Assembly (NCBI GenBank): GCA_900549885.1
Contig: URQA01000041.1
Coordinates: 1 to 17,616, forward strand
Length of the DNA stretch: 17,616 nucleotides
Reading direction: 5' to 3'
Source: an uncultured Eubacteriales bacterium
GTDB lineage: Bacteria; Bacillota; Clostridia; Oscillospirales; Oscillospiraceae
A program made the position numbers and the translations under genes. The notes below the pieces were generated by a model. That model was not told the origin of the DNA and searched no databases. It saw nothing but the letters and a program-made list of their open reading frames with translations. Positions 1 through 7,333 of this stretch are shown here, one piece after another (the stretch's first letter is position 1; each line of letters begins with the position of its first letter).

Positions 1-37
1 CGATATACCCGGCCCCGCCCAGCACTAAGATCGCCAT
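1..37 (-). CDS. galE: UDP-glucose 4-epimerase, N-terminal fragment (runs off left edge)
   Basis: Only the first 12 codons are in the window. They read MAILVLGGAGYI on the minus strand. This matches the opening beta strand and GxxGxxG NAD-binding turn that begins UDP-glucose 4-epimerases (usually MAILVTGGAGYIGSH). The start codon is preceded by a good AGGAAGG-like ribosome binding site about 8 nt away. It lies 38 nt downstream of the galactokinase stop on the same strand, so the two are probably one operon. GalE interconverts UDP-galactose and UDP-glucose in the Leloir pathway. The gal context makes this call much stronger than 12 residues alone would; another short-chain NAD(P)-dependent epimerase remains possible. 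Confidence 0.8.
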   Translation of the reverse strand, partial: MAILVLGGAGYI

Positions 38-75
38 GAGTATGACCTTCCTTTCCTCTCAGCAAAATGATGGGA

Positions 76-1377
76 TCAGTCCAACACCACACAGCCGCCC
101 TGGGGGCGGATGTGGAGGATGTGGCACCGACCTGCCCCCAGAAGTTTTTCCATGCCAGTTTGGAAGGAGGCCAACTTTTCCTCGGGGACAAAGGCTTGGA
201 TGGTGCCGGCAAAGCCTCCTCCGTGGACCCGGATGGACCCAGTGCCCTCCAGCAGCTCCCGCCCGATGGCCAGGGCCAGAGGGATGGCCTGCTGCCGGGG
301 GTCGGCGACAGACCAGGTGTTCTGCAGGTGCAGGGCGGAGGACAGCCCCGAGGCGTTGACCAGCGCCAGGAACCGGTTAAAGTCCCTCGCCTCCAGTGCG
401 TCCGCCTCATCCAACGCCTTGCGGTCGTCGGCGTAGAAGTGCAGAGCTCGGAGCACAGCCCGGTCGCCGCACTCCCTCCGCAGCTCCGGTATGGCGGCGC
501 GGAAGTCTGCCTCCGGCACATCCCGGAGTACCTGACGGCCGAAGTGGGCGGCCACTGCCCCCATTTCCCGAGTGATGTCGGCGTAGTCGTCGGTCAGGTC
601 GGCGTGGCAGGAGCCGGTGTCCACAATGCACAGGGCATGGCCGGACTGGGAGAAGTCGTACCCCACCTGCCGCACTACGGGGTCGGCGGGATCGGAAAAG
701 TCGATGGCCACCGCACCTCCTACCGACGAGCCCATCTGGTCCATCAGGCCGCAGGGCTTGCCAAAGTAGACGTTCTCCGCATACTGGCCGATCTTGGCGA
801 TGTCCACCGGAGAGAGAGCCCCGCCGCAGCAGAAGCGGTTGAGGATGTTTCCGATCAGCACCTCGTAGGCGGCGGAGGAGGACAGCCCGGAGCCGGAGAG
901 CACATCGGAGGCGATGTATGCGTCAAATCCTGCGGGAGAATAGCCCTGTTCCTGGATTTTGGCCGCCACTCCCCGCACAAGGGCTGCGGAGGTGTTGCGC
1001 TCCTCCACGTGGGGGAGCAGCTCGTCCAGCCCTACCTCCAGAGCGGGATAGCCCTCGGAGAGGATGCGGATGACATTTAGCCCGTTGGGAGCGGCGCAGG
1101 CGAGCATATCCAGGTCCACGCTGCCACACAGCACATGACCGTGCTGATGGTCGGTGTGGTTGCCGCCGATCTCAGTGCGGCCGGGACCGCTGAACAGGGC
1201 CGCGTCCGCTTGGCCGTCCGGGTCAAAGGCGGTTTGAAAGCCCTCCGCCACCCGGATGGCCCGCTCTCTGGCCCGGTCCAGGCTGTCCGCCGAGCCGTCC
1301 AGGGCATACAGGCCGGCCAGTGTCTGGTCACGGGTGCCGGAGCGCAGGGATGCCAGTAAGGTCTCGCAGGAGCTCAT
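76..1377 (-). CDS. galK: galactokinase (GHMP kinase family)
   Basis: A 433-residue cytoplasmic kinase that phosphorylates galactose to galactose-1-phosphate with ATP, the committed step of the Leloir pathway. The three GHMP motifs are present. The sugar-binding signature GRTEIGGNHTDHQHG is at about residues 66-80, a variant of the textbook GRVNLIGEHTDYNGG. The glycine/serine-rich ATP loop LSGSGLSSSAAYE is at about 160-172. The C-terminal motif VHGGGFAGTIQAF is present. PCGLMDQMGSS at about 208-218 supplies the expected catalytic Asp region. A longer reading frame opens at a GTG at 1404, but the ATG at 1377 has GAGGTGATC just upstream and is the better start. The gene follows the GalR-type repressor gene and precedes galE, with its own promoter and an operator in between. 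Confidence 0.95.
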   Translation of the reverse strand: MSSCETLLASLRSGTRDQTLAGLYALDGSADSLDRARERAIRVAEGFQTAFDPDGQADAALFSGPGRTEIGGNHTDHQHGHVLCGSVDLDMLACAAPNGLNVIRILSEGYPALEVGLDELLPHVEERNTSAALVRGVAAKIQEQGYSPAGFDAYIASDVLSGSGLSSSAAYEVLIGNILNRFCCGGALSPVDIAKIGQYAENVYFGKPCGLMDQMGSSVGGAVAIDFSDPADPVVRQVGYDFSQSGHALCIVDTGSCHADLTDDYADITREMGAVAAHFGRQVLRDVPEADFRAAIPELRRECGDRAVLRALHFYADDRKALDEADALEARDFNRFLALVNASGLSSALHLQNTWSVADPRQQAIPLALAIGRELLEGTGSIRVHGGGFAGTIQAFVPEEKLASFQTGMEKLLGAGRCHILHIRPQGGCVVLD

Positions 1378-1408
1378 GGGGATCACCTCGTTCTTCAGTG
1401 TCACGGCT

Positions 1409-1437
1409 AGTATATTTAATTTTTAGTAAAAATTCAA
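1409..1437 (-). promoter_or_regulatory. sigma-A promoter of galK(-galE)
   Basis: Read on the minus strand, TTGAAT (1437-1432) is followed after exactly 17 bp by TATACT (1414-1409), a good match to the -35/-10 consensus. Transcription would start near 1402, giving a leader of about 25 nt before the galK ATG. The whole spacer is occupied by a perfect palindrome (1418-1434), so a bound repressor would block RNA polymerase directly. Confidence 0.75.
1418..1434. promoter_or_regulatory. putative GalR/LacI-family operator in the galK promoter
   Basis: AATTTTTAGTAAAAATT is a perfect 17-bp palindrome around a single central base (1426). It lies between the -35 and -10 boxes of the galK promoter. A 15/17 match lies at 2556-2572, in front of the adjacent LacI-family repressor gene. 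Shared palindromes at both promoters, next to a LacI-type regulator, are what an autoregulated gal repressor would leave. The sequence is seen; its binding by the 1506-2543 product is inference. Confidence 0.7.
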
Positions 1438-1447
1438 TAGGCAGATA

Positions 1448-1502
1448 GCACAGCCGAAAAACTTCGGCGCTGTGCACAGGCGCGGAGAGCGCCCTCTGTG
1501 CA
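1448..1502. other. two overlapping hairpins between the repressor gene and galK
   Basis: Hairpin one (1473-1502) pairs TGCACA with TGTGCA and GGCGC with GCGCC, with a 3-nt bulge. It starts 4 nt past the repressor stop codon. Hairpin two (1448-1475) pairs GCACA with TGTGC and GCCGAA with TTCGGC. They share 1473-1475 because CTGTGCACAG (1470-1479) is itself a palindrome, so both cannot form fully at once. On the minus strand there is no clean T-run after either stem; a run of five T lies inside the second hairpin. They may weakly terminate or stabilise the repressor mRNA, or act as a switch. Confidence 0.5.
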
Positions 1503-1505
1503 TAT

Positions 1506-2543
1506 TTACCGGGCCGGGGCGGGGCCGCTGCTCTCCCGTACCGTCAGAGAGGGGGGGACCACTACCTTTAGGGGGATGGCGCGCACCGGCTGCTTGCCAG
1601 GCAGAGCAGCCCGTTCCACTAGCAGGCGCAGGGCGGTGCGGGCCATCTCATCTACGTGAGTAGACACCGAGGTGAGGGGTGGGTCCACCAGGGCGGAACG
1701 GGGGGTGTCGTTGAAGGACACCACCGACACCTGACCGGGGACGGAGATCTCTGCATGGTGCAGGGCCCGGAGGGCCCCAATGGCGCTGTCCTCATTGGCG
1801 CAGAGAAAAGCGGTGGGCAGGGGGATGCCGGAGCGCAGAAATTCCTCCACGGCCCGGGCGGCGGCCTCCGCATCCATGGGACAGTCCAGCAGCAGCCTGC
1901 GGTCCAGCAGCCCCGGACCCTCCATCAGCCGGATAAAGAGCGACCGCCGCACCTCGGGGGCCGGCTGGCGCCGGTCGTCCAGCTTGTAGGCCGGGCCTAT
2001 GAAGCCGATGCGCTGGTGGCCCAGGCCAGTCAGGTGTTCCAACGCCAGAGAGATGCCCAGCTCATAGCCCAGCGTCACCGAGTCAAACCGGCTCTCCCAG
2101 GGGGAGGAGTCCAGAAAGACCACGTTGGGGGTGAGGGCGGCTATGGCCTCGATTTGGGCAGGGGAGAACAGGCCGATGGCTACGATGCCGTCCAGGGCTG
2201 CTCCCTCGGGAGAGGCGAAGCCCTCTCCCCGCTGTTCCAAAGGCAGGCAGGTGTACTTCCGGTCCAGGCAGCCCTGACGGACAAAGCCGCTGAGGTAGAG
2301 GTAGTAGGGGTCGTCCAGCTGCTGTGCCGGGGAGAGCATCTCCGCCACCCCCACCCGGAGCAGGCCTTTTAGAGTGCGGCCCCGGCGGCTGCGGGTGGCG
2401 GTGTAGTTTAACCGGCCCGCCTCCTCCAACACCTTCCGCCGGGCCTCCTCCGACACGGACAGGGAGGGGTCTCCGTTTAAAATGCGGGAAATGGTGGCGG
2501 GAGAATACCCGGTGCGGTCCGCCAGCTCCTTTAAGGTTGCCAT
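1506..2543 (-). CDS. LacI/GalR-family transcriptional repressor, probably of the gal genes
   Basis: A 345-residue DNA-binding repressor. The N-terminus holds the LacI-type helix-turn-helix and hinge: TLKELADRTGYSPATISRIL, then a GDPSLSVSEEARRKV segment typical of GalR-like proteins of Firmicutes. Residues from about 60 onward form a type-1 periplasmic-binding-like sensor domain (for example VVFLDSSPWESRFDSV, GHQRIGFIGPAY, and VSVVSFNDTP near the end). The frame is open 57 nt further upstream, but the ATG at 2543 has GGAGGG at good spacing and begins exactly where the family begins. It lies just upstream of galK-galE and divergent from galM, with matching palindromes at its own and the galK promoter, so autoregulated galactose repression is likely. 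The ligand cannot be read from the sequence. Confidence 0.9.
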   Translation of the reverse strand: MATLKELADRTGYSPATISRILNGDPSLSVSEEARRKVLEEAGRLNYTATRSRRGRTLKGLLRVGVAEMLSPAQQLDDPYYLYLSGFVRQGCLDRKYTCLPLEQRGEGFASPEGAALDGIVAIGLFSPAQIEAIAALTPNVVFLDSSPWESRFDSVTLGYELGISLALEHLTGLGHQRIGFIGPAYKLDDRRQPAPEVRRSLFIRLMEGPGLLDRRLLLDCPMDAEAAARAVEEFLRSGIPLPTAFLCANEDSAIGALRALHHAEISVPGQVSVVSFNDTPRSALVDPPLTSVSTHVDEMARTALRLLVERAALPGKQPVRAIPLKVVVPPSLTVRESSGPAPAR

Positions 2544-2555
2544 GCAAATCCCTCC

Positions 2556-2572
2556 AAATTTTACTAAAAATA
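2556..2572. promoter_or_regulatory. putative GalR operator at the repressor gene's own promoter
   Basis: The core TTTTACTAAAA (2559-2569) is a perfect 11-bp palindrome. The surrounding 17 bp match the galK-promoter operator (read on the other strand) at 15 of 17 positions. It lies just downstream of the -10 box and about 13 nt before the repressor start codon, overlapping the expected transcription start, which suits autorepression. Confidence 0.65.
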
Positions 2573-2600
2573 AAATACCATATGGGCGCAACTTAGGCAA
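2572..2600 (-). promoter_or_regulatory. promoter of the LacI-family repressor gene
   Basis: On the minus strand TTGCCT (2600-2595) and TATTTT (2577-2572) are spaced by 17 bp. Start of transcription would fall near 2565, inside the putative operator. The -35 box mirrors the -35 box of the divergent galM promoter. Confidence 0.55.
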
Positions 2601-2619
2601 GGGAAAAAGACGCTTTTCT

Positions 2620-2648
2620 TTGCCTTTTTCCAGGAAGTCTGATAGACT
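2620..2648 (+). promoter_or_regulatory. promoter of galM
   Basis: TTGCCT (2620-2625) and TAGACT (2643-2648) are separated by 17 bp. Start of transcription would fall near 2655, giving a leader of about 26 nt that contains the CGGAGG ribosome binding site. No copy of the TTTTAGTAAAA palindrome lies within it, so galM may not be repressed in the same way as galK. Confidence 0.55.
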
Positions 2649-2680
2649 GGGGAAAATAAATGGAAACGGAGGCTTTTGCT

Positions 2681-3739
2681 ATGACACAACCTTCCCGCCG
2701 TCCCTTTGGAACAACCCCCGGCGGCCAGCCGGTGGAACTGCTGATCCTGGACAACGGCACACTGCGCTGTGAGCTTTTGACCCTGGGAGCCACCCTGCGT
2801 ACCCTGGAGGTGCCCGGTCGGAATGGAAGCCGGGTGGACGTGGTGCTGGGCTATGACGCCCAGGAGGACTATCTGACCTATGGCGGCTACCTGGGTGCGG
2901 TGGTCGGCCGGTTTGCCAACCGCATCGCCAGGGGGCGCTTTTCCCTGAACGGGAAAGAATACACCCTGGCGGTGAACGATGGGCCCAACCACCTCCACGG
3001 GGGGCTGGTGGGCTTTTCCCACCGGGGGTGGCAGGTGGAGGAGCTGACAGACGACCGGGCGGTGCTCTCCCTTACCAGCCCAGACGGAGAGGAGGGGTAC
3101 CCAGGGACGCTGACGGCCCGGGTGACCTACCGTCTGGACGGCTCCGCCTTGGAGCTGCGCTATGAGGCCGTATCCGACAAGGACACCCCCTGCAGCCTCA
3201 CCAACCACAGCTACTTTAACCTGGCCGGGCATGCCTCCGGCCCGGTGCTGGACCAGGAAATCTGCATCCACGCCCAGGGCTATACCCCCACCGATGGGAC
3301 CAGCATCCCCCTGGGCACGGTGGAGCCGGTGGAGGGCACCCCCATGGACCTGCGCGCCCCAACTGCTATCGGTACTCACATCGAGGATGATTTTGCCCAA
3401 CTGCGCCAGGCCGGAGGTTATGACCACAACTACGTGGTGGAGGGGGAGCCGGGTACCCTGCGGCCTGCGGCTTGGGCCCGCTCATCCAGGACAGGCGTTG
3501 TCATGAGCACGGAGACCACTCTGCCCGGCATTCAATTCTACACGGCCAATTTCATCGAGCAGGGCCGTCCCGGCAAGGGGGGCACAGTGTACGGTCCCCG
3601 CCATGCCTTTTGCCTGGAGACGCAGTTCTTCCCAGACTCCCCCAACCAGCCTCGGTTTCCATCCTGTATTTTGAGAGCGGGGGAGCGGTATGACCACACC
3701 ACCCGCTATGTTTTTTCCGTCAGCAGGGAGGAAATGTGA
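2681..3739 (+). CDS. galM: aldose 1-epimerase (galactose mutarotase)
   Basis: A 352-residue cytoplasmic mutarotase that converts beta- to alpha-galactose, the anomer used by galactokinase. Family landmarks are in order: FANRIARGRF, NHLHGG with His106, NHSYFNLAGH with His176, and CLETQFFPDSPN with Glu313. The His pair and the Glu are the expected acid/base residues of the GalM family. The frame also opens at an ATG at 2660, but CGGAGG (2667-2672) lies 8 nt before the ATG at 2681, which is the better start. The gene is divergent from the gal repressor and followed by a strong terminator, so it is a single-gene unit beside galK-galE. Confidence 0.95.
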   Translation: MTQPSRRPFGTTPGGQPVELLILDNGTLRCELLTLGATLRTLEVPGRNGSRVDVVLGYDAQEDYLTYGGYLGAVVGRFANRIARGRFSLNGKEYTLAVNDGPNHLHGGLVGFSHRGWQVEELTDDRAVLSLTSPDGEEGYPGTLTARVTYRLDGSALELRYEAVSDKDTPCSLTNHSYFNLAGHASGPVLDQEICIHAQGYTPTDGTSIPLGTVEPVEGTPMDLRAPTAIGTHIEDDFAQLRQAGGYDHNYVVEGEPGTLRPAAWARSSRTGVVMSTETTLPGIQFYTANFIEQGRPGKGGTVYGPRHAFCLETQFFPDSPNQPRFPSCILRAGERYDHTTRYVFSVSREEM

Positions 3740-3766
3740 GCGTAAAAACGGAAGAATAAAGAACAG

Positions 3767-3801
3767 CGGCGCCGCGGGCATACCCCCACGGCGCCGTTTT
3801 T
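3767..3801 (+). terminator. rho-independent terminator after galM
   Basis: Two copies of the self-complementary CGGCGCCG (3767-3774 and 3789-3796) form an 8-bp GC stem with a 14-nt loop, directly followed by TTTTT. It begins 27 nt after the galM stop codon. Confidence 0.85.
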
Positions 3802-3999
3802 GTTGAGGTGCGCTTTTGGCAGCAGGCCACCGGAAGGGGAGGCCGAAGCCTGCGTCCAGGCAGGACCGGCTGTGGGCGGATTAGAGGTTTTGTAAAAAAC
3901 ATGTCCCCAGACCACAATGGGGGGCATTCCAGCTGAAAAAACAAAATATTTTCAGGGCAATCGTTTGCTATTTACGAAAAATCTGGAAATCAAAAAGAG

Positions 4000-4036
4000 A
4001 AAAACAACATTTTTCACAAGAAATGATGTTGTTTTT
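4000..4036. repeat. inverted repeat overlapping the AraC gene promoter
   Basis: AAAAACAACAT (4000-4010) is exactly complementary to ATGTTGTTTTT (4026-4036) across a 15-nt loop. The right arm contains the -35 box TTGTTT. It could be a regulator-binding dyad or a weak AT-rich terminator; the overlap with the promoter favours regulation. Confidence 0.5.
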
Positions 4037-4057
4037 GTCTAAGTATGCCCTTAAAAT
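4029..4057 (+). promoter_or_regulatory. promoter of the AraC-family gene
   Basis: TTGTTT (4029-4034) and TAAAAT (4052-4057) are spaced by 17 bp. Transcription would begin near 4064. This is only about 6 nt before the ATG at 4070 but about 24 nt before the alternative TTG at 4088. Confidence 0.5.
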
Positions 4058-4069
4058 ATAAAAAAAGAA

Positions 4070-5218
4070 ATGGGGGAGTTGAGGCGGTTGAAAGAATATT
4101 TGCGCTGGGGACAGGTCCAGCAGAAGCTGACTGAGCACGCCCGGGCCAGCAACAAAACTTACAGCTTTTTCGATGCGGCCAGCGAACTCTGGCGTTCCGG
4201 AGCGGTCCAGCGAGGGGAGGAACTGCCGACGGTTTCCTTCCTGGATTGGGACCTGGAGGACCTAGACGGCTTCTACCGCCGCATCGAACAGATCCCAGTT
4301 AGTATGGATATATTCTACCCGGCCTTCCAGCACGGTACGTCGGGGGCCAAGGCCGCCGAGCAGCTGCTGGGGTTGGATACCGTGCCGTCCAAGCTGGCCC
4401 AGGACCAGGCGCTGGGGCTGCATCGACACGACTGCTTCGAGCTGTTCTACAATCTCCAAGGCTCCCTCCAGCTGTTCCAGGAGAACTCCTGCCAGACCTT
4501 GCCTGAGGGAGCCCTGGGCATCATCAGCCCCCACCTGACCCACGACATCGTGGCAGGGCCGGGATGCCACACCATCTACATCCCTCTGGCCGAGCAGACG
4601 GTGGAAAACACCCTCCACCAGCTGCTGCGCCAAGACAATATCCTGTCCGACTTCTTCCGCTCCGGCCTGGAGGGGGTCGGATCCGGCTGCTTGGTATTCT
4701 TTCTGGCCCCCGGAGGGTATATTCGCACTCTCCTGCGCAATATCTTCCATGAATTTTATGCTAGGGAGGAGTACTACCAGTCGGTTTGCGCCAGCTACAT
4801 TGAGATCTTTTTTGCCACCGTTTTGCGCCGGTGTGGGGGACAGTATACCCGGTACAGCTGGCAGACTACGTCCGGCGGGACGGCCCCCATGCTGGCGGTG
4901 CTCAAGTATCTCCAGGATAACTACCGAACCACGACCCTGAACGAGACCGCCGCCCTGTTCCACTATGACCCCAGCTACCTGGGCAAACAGATCAAGGCGT
5001 ATACTGGCAAGAATTACACCGCCCTGATCCGAGAACTGCGCATCGAGATGGCCAAGCGCCTGTTGCGCAGCACGGACGACCCAATGGGAGAAATCGCGGA
5101 GCTGGCCGGATTTGACCGCCTGTCCCACTTTTCCAGTACGTTTCGGCTGGCCACCGGCAGTTCCCCTTCAGAATACCGGCGGCGGTACTCCACCTTCCGC
5201 TGTCCGGAGGAGCCCTGA
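4070..5218 (+). CDS. AraC-family transcriptional regulator with cupin sensor
   Basis: A protein of up to 382 residues. The middle holds an AraC-type cupin sensor (LHRHDCFELFYNLQG, with His118 and His120, followed by a PEGALGIISPHLTHD segment). The C-terminal 105 residues form the double helix-turn-helix of AraC/XylS regulators, with DPSYLGKQIKAYTGKNY as the first recognition region and the signature IAELAGFDRLSHFSSTFR followed by GSSPSEYRRRY. The start is uncertain: ATG 4070 has no ribosome binding site, while TTG 4088 has GGGGGAG 9 nt upstream and fits the mapped promoter better. It lies upstream of two exported-protein genes in the same direction. The promoter in front of them has a poor -35 region, so activation by this protein is plausible. 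The ligand is unknown. Confidence 0.9.
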   Translation: MGELRRLKEYLRWGQVQQKLTEHARASNKTYSFFDAASELWRSGAVQRGEELPTVSFLDWDLEDLDGFYRRIEQIPVSMDIFYPAFQHGTSGAKAAEQLLGLDTVPSKLAQDQALGLHRHDCFELFYNLQGSLQLFQENSCQTLPEGALGIISPHLTHDIVAGPGCHTIYIPLAEQTVENTLHQLLRQDNILSDFFRSGLEGVGSGCLVFFLAPGGYIRTLLRNIFHEFYAREEYYQSVCASYIEIFFATVLRRCGGQYTRYSWQTTSGGTAPMLAVLKYLQDNYRTTTLNETAALFHYDPSYLGKQIKAYTGKNYTALIRELRIEMAKRLLRSTDDPMGEIAELAGFDRLSHFSSTFRLATGSSPSEYRRRYSTFRCPEEP

Positions 5219-5284
5219 CGACCATGACCGATTTTTGAAAATCCAACTCAGATTTGGCGATAGCCTCTTTCACAAACTGCGTTG

Positions 5285-5290
5285 TATAAT
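5285..5290 (+). promoter_or_regulatory. -10 box of a possible activator-dependent promoter
   Basis: A perfect TATAAT lies about 110 nt upstream of the esterase gene, with no convincing -35 box at 16-18 bp. A strong -10 with a missing -35 is common at promoters that need an activator such as an AraC-family protein. A dyad GATTTT/AAAATC (5230-5243) lies about 40 bp upstream and is a possible binding site. Confidence 0.4.
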
Positions 5291-5399
5291 ATGTGCACAA
5301 CGGGCCGTGAAACAGCTCCAATTTCGTGCTTTTTGATCTAAGGAAGGAGCTCGCTCGGTGTGAGTTCTGGCCACACAGAAAAGAGGAGGAAGCAAAATA

Positions 5400-7214
5400 A
5401 TGAAAAAACGGATTTTGTCGATTTTGATGGCTCTGGCGATTGCGATAGGCGCGATGGGCAGCGCTGTCGCCGTCTACTCGATCCAGGCCAATGCGGACCC
5501 GTCCATTTCGGTTACCTTAGACGGGAAAGATCTCTCCCTGGAAGATGTCAACGGCAAGCAGGTAGACCCCATCTACATCGATGGTACCACCTATCTCCCG
5601 GTCCGGGCCATCTCTGAAGCGCTGGGCATGGACGTAGAATGGAACACGGCTAAAAATCAGGTGGAGCTGAGCACTGGCGCTGAGGAAAAAGCAACTTCTC
5701 TTGCGTTCGCAAGCGTCACTTCCGGCGATATCATGGGCTACACGATGGGGGGCGTAAGTTACTTTTATGGAATTCCCTATGCCAAGGCAGATCGATTCCA
5801 TATGCCGGAAGCGGCGGATTCCTGGACGAATATCAAGCCCTGCATGATGCATGGTGAAGTAGCGCCGCAGAACAAGACCACGATGGAAATGTTTGATGCG
5901 TTTACTTATTCGGAAGAGATGGTTGAAAATGAGGACACCATGCTCAACTTGAATGTCATGACGGCCAACCTGAATGGAACGGAGAAAAAACCCGTTGTTG
6001 TCTGGCTCCATGGCGGTGGTATGACCACTGGCGGCTCTATGGAAAAGACCTTCTATGACGGTGGAAACCTGGCCGCTTATGGCGATGTAGTCTTTGTGTC
6101 CATCAACCACCGCCTTAATGCTCTGGGCTTCCTTGACCTGTCTGCTTACGGCGAGGAGTACAAGTACTCTGGCAATGTGGGTATGGCTGACATCGTGTTC
6201 GCATTAGAATGGGTCCAGGACAATATCGCCAACTTTGGCGGCGATCCTGACAATGTTACCATTGTCGGACAGTCCGGTGGCGGCACGAAAGTCACCACTC
6301 TGATGGGTATGCCCGCCGCCCGTGGCCTGTTCCACAAGGCGGTCGCCATGTCCGGCGGATCGGCCAAGGTCACCCGCACCACCGAGCAGGCCCAAGCTGA
6401 AACTGAAAAGGTCCTGGATATCTTGGGGATCACCGCTGAGAACATCAAGGATATTGAGACTATTGACTATGAAGTGCTGTACAATGCCTGCACTGAAGCG
6501 GGAGTGAACTACGGCCCTGTGGTAGATGGGGATTACTATCCTACCGGCACCTATGAGATGTCCAAGGACATCCCGCTGATGTGCGGAAACGTCCTGGGCG
6601 AGTTCTCTACCAACTTTGGCAACCTGATCATTCCGGCTATGACAGCCAACAGAAATGCCGTTGAGAGCGCTTTGCTGCCCAACATCACTGAGGCCGATGT
6701 GCTGGAACGCCTGACACAGAATTATGGCGGAGATGCTGACAAGGCCGCCTCGGTTATAGCCGCATTTAAGGAAGCGTATCCTGGACACGAGATCGGTGAA
6801 GTGCTTTATATCAACAATCGCGCTGCTGGTATGTCTGCGATGCCTCTTGCAGAGGCTATGGAGAGCTATGGCGGTATTGTCTATCAGTACATCCAGGCTG
6901 CCCCGTATCCCATGTTTGACGGGATTGTACCGATCCATACTGCTGGCGATGTTCCTCTTTGGTTCCACAATGTAGAGATGATTCCCGGTTGGGTTAACGG
7001 TGATGAGGCCACATTCAACCGCATCTCTGATGAGATGGCCGGTGCTTTGGCTGCTTTCGCCTGGACGGGCGATCCCAGCGCAAACGGGCTGGACTGGTCG
7101 GAATGGACGAACGATGGCGATGGCATCATGGTCTTTGACCTGGATGAAAGCACTATGCGTTATCATCATGAGGATAATTTGTTCGCCGCAATGAATGCGG
7201 AAAATGCAGGTTGA
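5400..7214 (+). CDS. exported type-B carboxylesterase with N-terminal stalk domain
   Basis: A 604-residue exported alpha/beta-hydrolase. Residues 1 to about 32 are a signal peptide (MKKRILSILMALAIAIGAMG). Residues about 36-93 resemble the copper-amine-oxidase N-terminal (stalk) domain common on clostridial surface proteins (GTTYLPVRAISEALGMDVEW). The rest is a type-B carboxylesterase: oxyanion motif WLHGGGMTTGG, nucleophile Ser292 in GQSGGG (usual form GESAG), probable Glu401 in GNVLGEFS and His513 in HTAGDVPLWFHN. A GAGGAGGA ribosome binding site sits 9 nt before the ATG. Members hydrolyse carboxylic esters; removal of acetyl or aryl ester groups from plant glycans fits the sugar context but is inference. 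Third codon positions are richer in A/T than in the neighbours, so a different origin is possible. A LysM protein gene follows. Confidence 0.88.
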   Translation: MKKRILSILMALAIAIGAMGSAVAVYSIQANADPSISVTLDGKDLSLEDVNGKQVDPIYIDGTTYLPVRAISEALGMDVEWNTAKNQVELSTGAEEKATSLAFASVTSGDIMGYTMGGVSYFYGIPYAKADRFHMPEAADSWTNIKPCMMHGEVAPQNKTTMEMFDAFTYSEEMVENEDTMLNLNVMTANLNGTEKKPVVVWLHGGGMTTGGSMEKTFYDGGNLAAYGDVVFVSINHRLNALGFLDLSAYGEEYKYSGNVGMADIVFALEWVQDNIANFGGDPDNVTIVGQSGGGTKVTTLMGMPAARGLFHKAVAMSGGSAKVTRTTEQAQAETEKVLDILGITAENIKDIETIDYEVLYNACTEAGVNYGPVVDGDYYPTGTYEMSKDIPLMCGNVLGEFSTNFGNLIIPAMTANRNAVESALLPNITEADVLERLTQNYGGDADKAASVIAAFKEAYPGHEIGEVLYINNRAAGMSAMPLAEAMESYGGIVYQYIQAAPYPMFDGIVPIHTAGDVPLWFHNVEMIPGWVNGDEATFNRISDEMAGALAAFAWTGDPSANGLDWSEWTNDGDGIMVFDLDESTMRYHHEDNLFAAMNAENAG

Positions 7215-7256
7215 TTTCCCTTCCTCAGCTTATATGGTCATCCGCTCGCAAATGTC
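7211..7256. repeat. 46-nt direct repeat, copy A (3' of the esterase gene)
   Basis: It starts at the esterase stop codon and matches copy B (9133-9178) with one gap pair and a few substitutions. Identical blocks include TTTCCCTTCCTC, TGGTCATCCG and TCGCAAATGTC. The two copies flank the LysM gene as direct repeats. Confidence 0.75.
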
Positions 7257-7333
7257 CCGGCTTTGTGATTTTTGCAGGGACTGTACCCATGAGGCGGCTG
7301 AAGGTAGACAAAATAAAAAAGGATGAATACTAT

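Larger units (their letters stand above)
3802..4069. other. gene-free interval upstream of the AraC gene
   Basis: With the terminator this completes a 330-nt gap without a credible gene. The left half (to about 3930) is GC-rich and shows nothing recognisable; short open frames on the minus strand there lack ribosome binding sites. The right half is strongly AT-rich and carries a dyad (4000-4036) and a promoter for the downstream AraC-type gene. Confidence 0.6.

Noticed and set aside
67..1080. Long plus-strand open frame (337 codons) opposite galK
   Set aside because: It is antisense to a well-supported galactokinase, its product shows no recognisable domain, and it is best explained by high G+C content.
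2564..3427. Minus-strand open frame opposite galM
   Set aside because: It is the shadow of galM catalytic regions and runs across the divergent promoters.
3706..3944. Small minus-strand open frames in the gap after galM
   Set aside because: They run through the galM terminator, have no ribosome binding sites, and have no recognisable product.
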